Part shown: piece by piece, positions 32,783 to 38,191 of the stretch
Layout of the letters: every line of letters begins with the position of its first letter
How positions within the stretch are numbered: position 1 is the stretch's first letter
Source of the DNA: a virus
Direction: 5' to 3' (one strand)
Length of the DNA: 38,191 nucleotides
IMG/VR virus record: IMGVR_UViG_3300026512_000006
Coordinates: 64,001 to 102,191 of that record
Translations under genes and position numbers: made by a program
The notes under the pieces: generated by a model
Told to the model about the DNA's origin: nothing
Database searches by the model: none
What the model saw: only the letters and a program-made list of their open reading frames with translations

Positions 32783-33019
32783 CTAGTTATTTGAAAGGTC
32801 ACACCAGCCATACTTCGTTGTAAGCGCTTTAAATTTTAAGTTATTCTTGTGTTTAAGTTTACGACATTTTTTTATAATCAGTTTTTTAATATATAGGTAT
32901 TCCTTAGCGGGAAGATTACTATATCTGCATTGTATTGCCATACTAAATAATGTGGCTATATCTATCGGTTTATCAGTTTCTAATACTGCAAGCATTACTG
33001 TATAGTTAAATTTATTCAT
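32783..33019 (-). CDS. hypothetical basic protein (78 aa)
   Basis: Begins MNKFNYTVMLAVLETDKPID, then a Lys-rich region (YIKKLIIKKCRKLKHKNNLK). The start at 33019 is supported by AGGAAATTACAAT. Basic charge suggests nucleic acid binding, without a recognised fold. It overlaps the start region of no other gene and lies within the MoxR-VWA block. Confidence 0.55.
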   Translation of the reverse strand: MNKFNYTVMLAVLETDKPIDIATLFSMAIQCRYSNLPAKEYLYIKKLIIKKCRKLKHKNNLKFKALTTKYGWCDLSNN

Positions 33020-33030
33020 ATTGTAATTTC

Positions 33031-33246
33031 CTAGTTCATGTTGTTCATAAATATTGTAGTAGAACAATTTCTCACTAGATTAGATTTAGCTATTTTGTAG
33101 TACAACCTTTTAGCTAGTTTAGAATTTTTTAATTGGTTGGGAGATTTAAGTAATTCGATACTAAATTGTTCAAATTGTTGTGCCGATAAATTGCTATCTG
33201 GGTTGTTAATTAATTCTCGCATTACAATTAGTTGAAATTCATCCAT
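33031..33246 (-). CDS. hypothetical protein (71 aa)
   Basis: Begins MDEFQLIVMRELINNPDSNL; helical, moderately basic toward the end (KNSKLAKRLYYKIAKSNLVR). The start follows AAAGGTATACA, 17 bases after the MoxR stop. Not recognised. Confidence 0.55.
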   Translation of the reverse strand: MDEFQLIVMRELINNPDSNLSAQQFEQFSIELLKSPNQLKNSKLAKRLYYKIAKSNLVRNCSTTIFMNNMN

Positions 33247-33263
33247 TGTATACCTTTGAGTAT

Positions 33264-34262
33264 TTAATGAATAAATTCACTAGCTAATTGAAATAGTCTG
33301 TCATGTTCTTTGAATGATAATGTTTCTAGTAATTCTATATCTTTTTTAGAAATATTTTTATAAGATGATATATCAAAGTCTGCTTTTAAAAGTTTTTCAA
33401 TAATAGCTACTAAGCCATTAGATAATGTATTGCCTTCTTCTTTTATTAAGAACTTATTGTAGAGTTCTCCTACTATGAATCCTATAAAGTTAGATGAACC
33501 AATGTTTGAATCTATTAGTTGCATTACATATTCAGCATCTTCTATAGTGTCTACGTAATTGATAATGTAGGCATACAGGATTTGATCAATAGGTTTTAGT
33601 TGTTCTATATTAACAGGTTGTTTAGCTTGAATTTTAGATGTGAAGTCAATGGCTTCTACATATGCAATATGTTTAGATAATTCATTAGCTGCTGCTAAGG
33701 ATACTTTTTGTTTAGCTAGAAATATTGTATTTTCTTTAATGAAGTCTAAGTCGTATAGAGAGAATTCATTTGCTAAGTGTGTCCAAGATCTTGGAGTAGC
33801 GAATTGTTCTATCATTGTAGATTCAGCTTCTTGCGCATATGTTGGATGTACTTTTAAAAAAGAACTAATGTAAAAATGTAGTTTATTGCCAAAAGTTTCA
33901 AACCAATAGTCAAAATCAAATGGTACCGGTAAGATGCCTAGGCGGTCTTTAATTGGAGAGTCGATACCTGAGAAGCCTGCTTCGTCAGAGTCGTTCATAG
34001 CTCCCATGATGGCTACTTTAGGATCTAGTTTGTATGATCCTAACTTACGTTCTCCTAGTAGACCGTAGAGGTATGGAGCTACTGCCATGTTTACACGATG
34101 TAAGTCATCTATAAATAAGATACAGCCATTTTTGTCTTGAGCAGAAGCTAAACGGTTTACTGTCTCAATGATCTGGGGTACAGACCATTTAGTAGCTTGA
34201 GAATTTTTTGTGTTAGTAGTTGAATAAGTATCCATATGATTAGCATCAATGAAGTCTGGAAT
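33264..34262 (-). CDS. MoxR-like AAA ATPase, exon 2
   Basis: Frame opens IPDFIDANHMDTYSTT after the intron, then Walker B CILFIDDLHRVN, sensor region GAMNDSDEAGFSGID and RLGILPV, the MoxR/AAA_5 pattern. The rest is a helical lid domain. Joined to exon 1 the protein has 398 residues. N4 gp25 is the family's counterpart. The first in-frame ATG (34235) lies past the intron edge and would yield a protein without Walker A. Confidence 0.87.
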   Translation of the reverse strand: MPDFIDANHMDTYSTTNTKNSQATKWSVPQIIETVNRLASAQDKNGCILFIDDLHRVNMAVAPYLYGLLGERKLGSYKLDPKVAIMGAMNDSDEAGFSGIDSPIKDRLGILPVPFDFDYWFETFGNKLHFYISSFLKVHPTYAQEAESTMIEQFATPRSWTHLANEFSLYDLDFIKENTIFLAKQKVSLAAANELSKHIAYVEAIDFTSKIQAKQPVNIEQLKPIDQILYAYIINYVDTIEDAEYVMQLIDSNIGSSNFIGFIVGELYNKFLIKEEGNTLSNGLVAIIEKLLKADFDISSYKNISKKDIELLETLSFKEHDRLFQLASEFIH

Positions 34263-34758
34263 CGCGTATATTCAGTACAAGGCGTTAACTTGTACCCGCA
34301 GCATTACCTGCAGCTAGTACTCTCGTACTAGGCTAGACTATATCTTCAGCTTTGTTTTTTAACTTTCTAGAGTTTGAAAATTTCTGTGTTTACCATTGTA
34401 CTTCCTTAAATTAGATAAGTAAGTATACTGATAAACCTGTTAAAGTTAATTTAAAGCTGTCCCCCATTTCCACTCACTTGAGTGTACGAGCTTGTGCTCT
34501 AGTCGTTGAACCTTCTCCTGTACGGAGCTTGGCTGCTGATTGTCTCTATCATTTATTTGTCAAACCTTCAGTATCTGCTTTCGTGATACTTGTGGTATAA
34601 ATGCTTATCAAGAGTTCCCAGCAATTAAAGGGATTTGCGTATACACATTACTGTGTATAGGGGCTATAACTAGTTAAGGTTTGTCTGTACTATTTAAAAC
34701 TATCGTTTGTTTATTATCATCATAATAAATAGTAGTGTGTATGCCTTAGTAGTAGTTA
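34263..34758 (-). ncRNA. group I intron (about 496 nt) in the MoxR gene
   Basis: R (GTTCAACGACTA) and S (AAGATATAGTC) elements are present on the minus strand, with further blocks shared with the ATPase intron at 18010-18400, such as the complements of CACTTGAGTGTAC, GGCTGCTGATTGTCT and CAGCAATTAA. Exon 1 ends TCGGGT and the intron ends CGCG; removal gives EELSG-IPDFID in frame. The 3' edge could lie 2 bases away with a one-base shift at the 5' edge. No endonuclease gene inside. Confidence 0.85.
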
Positions 34759-34956
34759 ACCCGATAATTCTTCCGTACTGATTTCAGGAATTGAAATTTG
34801 TAACAAGTTCATATTAAGATCTTTAGCAATGGCATACATACTTTGAGTCTTACCAATTCCTGGAGCACCTGCAATACAGATACCTCCTCCGATATCCGCT
34901 CCTGTAAGTTGGCCTTTAATGTTTGTTTCAAGTATTTTAGTTGTTACGTCATTCAT
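34759..34956 (-). CDS. MoxR-like AAA ATPase, exon 1
   Basis: 66 residues, MNDVTTKILETNIKGQLTGA then GICIAGAPGIGKTQSM (Walker A) and LLQISIPEISTEELSG, ending at the intron where TAA follows immediately. Start after AAAGGAAAAAT. Function as in exon 2: ATP-dependent remodelling partner of the VWA protein. Splicing is needed to connect Walker A to Walker B. Confidence 0.87.
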
Positions 34957-34965
34957 ATTTTTCCT

Positions 34966-35928
34966 TTAGTTTAATGTGTTAAGTGTATTTTGTATTTCTT
35001 TTACGCTATTTGCTTTTGATATTATTAAATCATGCATTGAGGCAGGAATACTTTTAAGCATTTTATCTGCAAGTATTTTATAGTTAATATTATTTGTAAG
35101 AGTATAAGCTGTCATAAGTGCAGAAGCATCAGTAAGTCTTCTTTGATTTACTCTATTATTTTCTATTAGATGTGCATGAGAACAATTAGGGATGTCTGAA
35201 GAGTAAGTTTCTATAGAATCTGGAGTCGTAATTGCAGCTAAAATTTGAGAAGATCCACGGGATATACAAATTGCTTCATCTGCATGTAAGTCGTAAGTAA
35301 CCATGTCTTCAGTAGTTATATGAGTTGGCATAAGTAGTGTTAGCATAGCTTTAGTATGTACTGGTGTATTATCTAAAATAATAGCATAAAATTTATTTCT
35401 AATATGCACATCTTCAGTAGTATGAGTTGTTTTAAGAAATGCTTCATTTACTTTTTGTACTAGTACTTTAGCTTCTGTACGTAGAAAAGGTTTTGTTATA
35501 TTATTTTTAAATACTGATAATGAGAAAGTATCCATATTAACTTTGTACTTATTAAATTTATTATTAGAGACTGAATTAGCTTTACGCCATATATTTTTGT
35601 AATAATTACTGAAAAAGATAAGATCTTCTTTAGGTAATTTTGTTATATTAAGCAATGCTATTGTTGGTATTTTTTTCATAGCATAAGATATAGGGCAGGC
35701 ATGGTAAGTTGTATTATAATATTTACCACTACCCCCTTTAAAGCGCATAGCTTTAAGTAATGTTAATTGAGAAACTGTAAGATTGTTTAAATCATTATCA
35801 GTGAGACTGGTTAAGAATTTTCCTAATCCCCCATATGCTGTACTTTCGTCATCTGCTTTTTTAAGTACTTCTAAGTAATATGTGTAATTTTCGGTTTTTA
35901 TTATAGTTAGTAATTCTTCTGAATTCAT
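34966..35928 (-). CDS. hypothetical protein (320 aa), upstream of MoxR
   Basis: Not recognised. All-helical appearance with basic centre (YYKNIWRKANSVSNNKFNKY) and later ITTPDSIETYSSDIPNCSHA. No P-loop, zinc or membrane motif. The short distance to MoxR (9 bases) suggests the same operon. Start after AAAGGATTAAA. Confidence 0.6.
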   Translation of the reverse strand: MNSEELLTIIKTENYTYYLEVLKKADDESTAYGGLGKFLTSLTDNDLNNLTVSQLTLLKAMRFKGGSGKYYNTTYHACPISYAMKKIPTIALLNITKLPKEDLIFFSNYYKNIWRKANSVSNNKFNKYKVNMDTFSLSVFKNNITKPFLRTEAKVLVQKVNEAFLKTTHTTEDVHIRNKFYAIILDNTPVHTKAMLTLLMPTHITTEDMVTYDLHADEAICISRGSSQILAAITTPDSIETYSSDIPNCSHAHLIENNRVNQRRLTDASALMTAYTLTNNINYKILADKMLKSIPASMHDLIISKANSVKEIQNTLNTLN

Positions 35929-35985
35929 TTTAATCCTTTATTAGTATAAGTAAACATCCATTAATATAGGTATTTAAGTATATTA

Positions 35986-36027
35986 ATTACCGTACACCAA
36001 TGTACGGTAATAGCTTACTTGCAAGTA
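35986..36027. repeat. two adjacent palindromes in a 158-base gap
   Basis: ATTACCGTACA-CCAA-TGTACGGTAAT (35986-36011) is an 11-bp perfect inverted repeat; TACTTGCAAGTA (36016-36027) is a 12-base palindrome 4 bases on. They lie between the HTH gene and the 320-residue gene, at 35929-36086. No T run follows on either side, so an operator, processing site or transcript-end stem is more likely than a canonical terminator. The adjacent HTH protein could bind there. Confidence 0.55.
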
Positions 36028-36086
36028 GCAAATGATTAGGTAAGCGTACTGCTATTTATAAACGGCCTAATACCGCAACCTACTGG

Positions 36087-36377
36087 TTATTTATATATTC
36101 TTCCTTGGTAAAGAATAGTATTATCAGATTGAACTGTAGGAGTGTTATAAGCCTTTTGGCGAGCAATTGTAGCTATTCTAGCATGTATTGATGCTGTAAG
36201 GTTTGGATTTGTATTGCGTTGTAAGCCTGCAGCTGATACCCATTTTGCTAGTACTCCTGTAGATATGTTAAATTCTTTAGCTATTTTAGAACCACTTTTA
36301 TTAGTATTTCTCCAAGTGCTTAGTGCTGCGTTTTTTAAGGCTAGTGGGTAAGCCACTCCGTTTCTAATTCTTTTCAT
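36087..36377 (-). CDS. small helix-turn-helix protein (96 aa)
   Basis: Residues about 25-52 (NKSGSKIAKEFNISTGVLAK) form a transposase/Hin-like HTH. The N terminus is Arg/Lys-rich. No catalytic domain follows, so it is a DNA-binding protein, not a transposase. It may regulate the operon through the palindromes next to its 3' end. The start follows AAGGAATACT. Confidence 0.65.
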   Translation of the reverse strand: MKRIRNGVAYPLALKNAALSTWRNTNKSGSKIAKEFNISTGVLAKWVSAAGLQRNTNPNLTASIHARIATIARQKAYNTPTVQSDNTILYQGRIYK

Positions 36378-36386
36378 AGTATTCCT

Positions 36387-36776
36387 TTAATTTTCTTTTG
36401 GTGTAAATTTACATGTGACATCTTCTGAGTAGTACCCGTTTGATTCTCCATACCATCTCCAGTCTAGATATCCTTTTGATGTCTTAAGAGTGTAGAAGGT
36501 AGCTGTTAGGCTACTGCAGTACTCTGGCAGGTCTACTTCACCCATATCGTCCTTACAGATTACTTTTTCAATTAAGTCTATAGCTGTAGCTCCGATATGC
36601 TTTTGCACGTTTCCGTCTACTTGTTCTATTTCTACTGTTTCGCAGCAGTCTTGATCATGATATTGTTCTAGTTTAGTGCCATCTGTAAAGTATATAGTAA
36701 TTTCTTCTGAACCTTTCTCAAGGCCCTTTATATCTTTTATTCTTCTCATAAAGAGTACAGGATTAGATGTTGTCAT
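36387..36776 (-). CDS. DUF7448-like phage protein
   Basis: 129 residues from MTTSNPVLFMRRIKDIKGLE; the core LEQYHDQDCCETVEIEQVDG is the signature of a small phage family (HdQdCCE.V) with unknown role; the two cysteines and His may bind metal. The start at 36776 overlaps the upstream stop (TAATG). A longer frame to 36839 would read back into the phosphoesterase gene. Confidence 0.65.
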   Translation of the reverse strand: MTTSNPVLFMRRIKDIKGLEKGSEEITIYFTDGTKLEQYHDQDCCETVEIEQVDGNVQKHIGATAIDLIEKVICKDDMGEVDLPEYCSSLTATFYTLKTSKGYLDWRWYGESNGYYSEDVTCKFTPKEN

Positions 36777-37438
36777 TATAGCTCTAATAGTATAGGTTTG
36801 TTTTTTAGAGTGTAGTGCTCGTCTAAGACTGATGCACATACATTAGTAAGGTTATTCGCGGTGGAGATGTTATAAGCTTCGTGTATGTGTCCACTTATAT
36901 GGCATTTTAAGGTACCTACAAGCTCTTGTTTTCTTTTAGTGAGTGATTGACTCCCTACATGAGGATCACGGTTGTAGAAGCGGTTAATGAGGTCGTGACA
37001 GCCATAGGCTGGCCCATGTGTTATTAAGACGTTAGTTGTATCTGGAATATTGTCCCAAATTTTTGATAGTTCTAGTTCATCTTCCATGAATGCCCAATTA
37101 CAAAATTCATTTGAGTAGTTACTGCCATAAAATTCTACATTGTTTATTGTGATAGTTTTATGATGCAAGTAAATGACATTAGGGTACATTAATAGTAGCT
37201 CTTGTAATTGTTCTGGATTTTGTTCTAGCTGAAGTTCATGGTTGCCTGCTATGAATAATAAGTTAGCATAAGGTTGTTCAGAGAACCAAGCTAGAAAGTC
37301 TTGAGTTTCAGATAGACCTAGGTCTTTTCCTTTGGTAAAATCCCCTGCATGTATTAGTACATCTGCTGGGTATTTGGATAAATCTAATTCTCTATGTTTT
37401 CCATGGGTATCGCTTATTGCGCAAATTGTTAATGACAT
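36776..37438 (-). CDS. calcineurin-like metallophosphoesterase
   Basis: 220 residues with all five motifs: ISDTHGKH (near residue 8), HAGDFT, AGNHE, THGPAYG and SGHIHEA. This matches small phosphoesterases/phosphodiesterases related to YfcE or MPPED. Substrate unknown; cyclic nucleotides or DNA ends are possible. The start follows AAAGGCCTATA; the gene overlaps its upstream neighbour by 47 bases. Confidence 0.85.
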   Translation of the reverse strand: MSLTICAISDTHGKHRELDLSKYPADVLIHAGDFTKGKDLGLSETQDFLAWFSEQPYANLLFIAGNHELQLEQNPEQLQELLLMYPNVIYLHHKTITINNVEFYGSNYSNEFCNWAFMEDELELSKIWDNIPDTTNVLITHGPAYGCHDLINRFYNRDPHVGSQSLTKRKQELVGTLKCHISGHIHEAYNISTANNLTNVCASVLDEHYTLKNKPILLEL

Positions 37439-37937
37439 TATAGGCCTTTTTTAGTAAAGATGCTTTTAATTCTAATAGAATATCTTTAGTAGAACGATTT
37501 GTTAACCATCCATATTTTATTAAATTAGCTTCGTATATTTTAATTCTTGCTATTTTTGATCGTTGTTTTCTGCCTGTGGCAAGTTCAGTTTTAGTTGTAG
37601 TAACTGCTTTGGCTACTATATCAAGATCTCTCTTGTCATGTAATAATAATATATCTAATTTTTCAAGTCTTACAATAGTGCAGTCCCCTTTAGGACATAC
37701 GCTCATATAAGATCGAATATCTTTAATGTCTGTTCCATACACACTTTTAGGAAACATATTGTAGTAATTAGATTCTAATATAGCTATATCATGGTCTGAG
37801 TCTTCATTGTAGTATCCAGTAGCTCTGCTGCCAAATTCTATACCGCCTGCAAATAGTAATTGTGACATTGTAGGGGATGCTTGTGGAAGAAAAAAATCAG
37901 TAGTATCTCCAAAGTCTAAGTCTGGATTAAATGGCAT
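37392..37937 (-). CDS. nucleotidyltransferase-fold protein
   Basis: 181 residues. EFGSRATGYYNEDSDHDIAI around 34-53 is the minimal nucleotidyltransferase signature GS.A.G....SD.D(I), and KLDILLLHDKRD gives the third acidic residue. Transfers a nucleotide to a protein, RNA or small molecule in known families (MNT, KNTase); the substrate here is unknown. C terminus basic. The start follows AAAGGATAGTA. Confidence 0.75.
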   Translation of the reverse strand: MPFNPDLDFGDTTDFFLPQASPTMSQLLFAGGIEFGSRATGYYNEDSDHDIAILESNYYNMFPKSVYGTDIKDIRSYMSVCPKGDCTIVRLEKLDILLLHDKRDLDIVAKAVTTTKTELATGRKQRSKIARIKIYEANLIKYGWLTNRSTKDILLELKASLLKKAYNVINNLRNKRYPWKT

Positions 37938-37939
37938 TA

Positions 37940-38053
37940 CTATCCTTTAATGTTTAGTATAGGGATTACTCTATCTATTATTTCTACTAAATTTGATTGC
38001 AGTTTCATTACTTCGAAAATATTTTTATAAGCTTTAGGAGCTTCGTCTAACAT
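37940..38053 (-). CDS. possible small ORF (37 aa)
   Basis: MLDEAPKAYKNIFEVMKLQS then NLVEIIDRVIPILNIKG, stop TAG at 37942-37940, ending 2 bases before the next start. Helical and plausible, but the ribosome binding site (CGGATGCT) is weak. It may be the remnant of a longer gene, since the frame stays open to near 38090. The remaining bases to 38191 are AT-rich with no gene seen. Confidence 0.35.
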   Translation of the reverse strand: MLDEAPKAYKNIFEVMKLQSNLVEIIDRVIPILNIKG

Positions 38054-38191
38054 AGCATCCGTGTGGTTAGTAATTAATTTATAGAGATTTTAGTATATAT
38101 AATAAAGAATAATACTCGTTAATACGTCCATACAACTATACTAGTATAATTCTATAGATGTATTTATTAAGGTATTCCCACACTTACATCA

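Noticed and set aside
36087-36377. Insertion sequence transposase
   Set aside because: Only the HTH part is present; there is no DDE domain and no flanking terminal repeats or target duplication.
1-38191. CRISPR array or integrase/attachment site
   Set aside because: No regularly spaced direct repeats and no integrase gene; gene content fits a lytic phage.

Overview
The window is part of an AT-rich, tightly packed phage genome, most likely an N4-like podovirus (Schitoviridae or a relative). The evidence is a T7-type single-subunit RNA polymerase next to a ~1400-residue companion protein, read toward a leftward replication module that holds an SSB-like protein, a small P-loop ATPase, a RecB-like nuclease, a primase/helicase-like pair, a family A DNA polymerase, a VWA protein and a MoxR ATPase. 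This resembles the N4 gp24/25, gp39, gp42-45 and gp50 set. The host cannot be read from the sequence; AGGA-type ribosome binding sites and TTATTCACA DnaA-type boxes fit a Gram-negative bacterium.

Layout. Positions 1-5563 (+ strand) hold the 3' part of a virion-type RNA polymerase gene and a large protein with an HELVH zinc-protease motif. Positions 5564-6200 are a gene-free convergence zone with eight DnaA-box-like sites. Everything from 6201 to the right end reads leftward. At 6201-11842 are a UvrD-like helicase, an Acb2-type anti-CBASS sponge, a MazG-like NTP pyrophosphatase, a membrane protein, a damaged PIN-PhoH gene carrying an intein remnant, a ClpP-like protease and a P-loop kinase-like protein. 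At 11817-16707 are a DNA ligase, NrdB, NrdA and two small genes. At 16708-17114 is a non-coding stretch with short hairpins. At 17115-24517 is replication/recombination: SSB, ATPase, RecB-like nuclease, RusA-like resolvase, GP88-like protein, primase-like and AAA proteins. At 24514-30309 are a metallophosphatase, ThyX and a fragmented DNA polymerase. At 30362-34956 are an unknown protein, a VWA metallopeptidase-like protein, small proteins and a MoxR ATPase. At 34966-38191 are unknown, HTH, DUF7448-like, phosphoesterase and nucleotidyltransferase genes.

The most striking feature is the load of mobile elements in nucleotide and DNA metabolism genes. Four intervening sequences interrupt the small ATPase, the metallophosphatase, the polymerase and the MoxR ATPase. 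In three cases removing them restores one clean reading frame; in the polymerase the frame is kept but the exact junction is uncertain. One intron carries an HNH endonuclease that seems to start at an AUA codon. A GIY-YIG-like endonuclease sits between two pieces of the polymerase gene. The polymerase also has an in-frame TAA immediately before catalytic motif A, flanked by two Thr codons, and lacks its 3'-5' exonuclease half. PhoH carries only the C-terminal part of an intein, fused in frame to a broken PIN domain.

Functionally, NrdA/NrdB and ThyX supply dNTPs, MazG-like trims nucleotides, ligase/helicase/SSB/nuclease/RusA serve replication and recombination, and Acb2 and possibly MazG counter nucleotide-signal host defences. 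All functions are read from motifs by eye; no database search was run.
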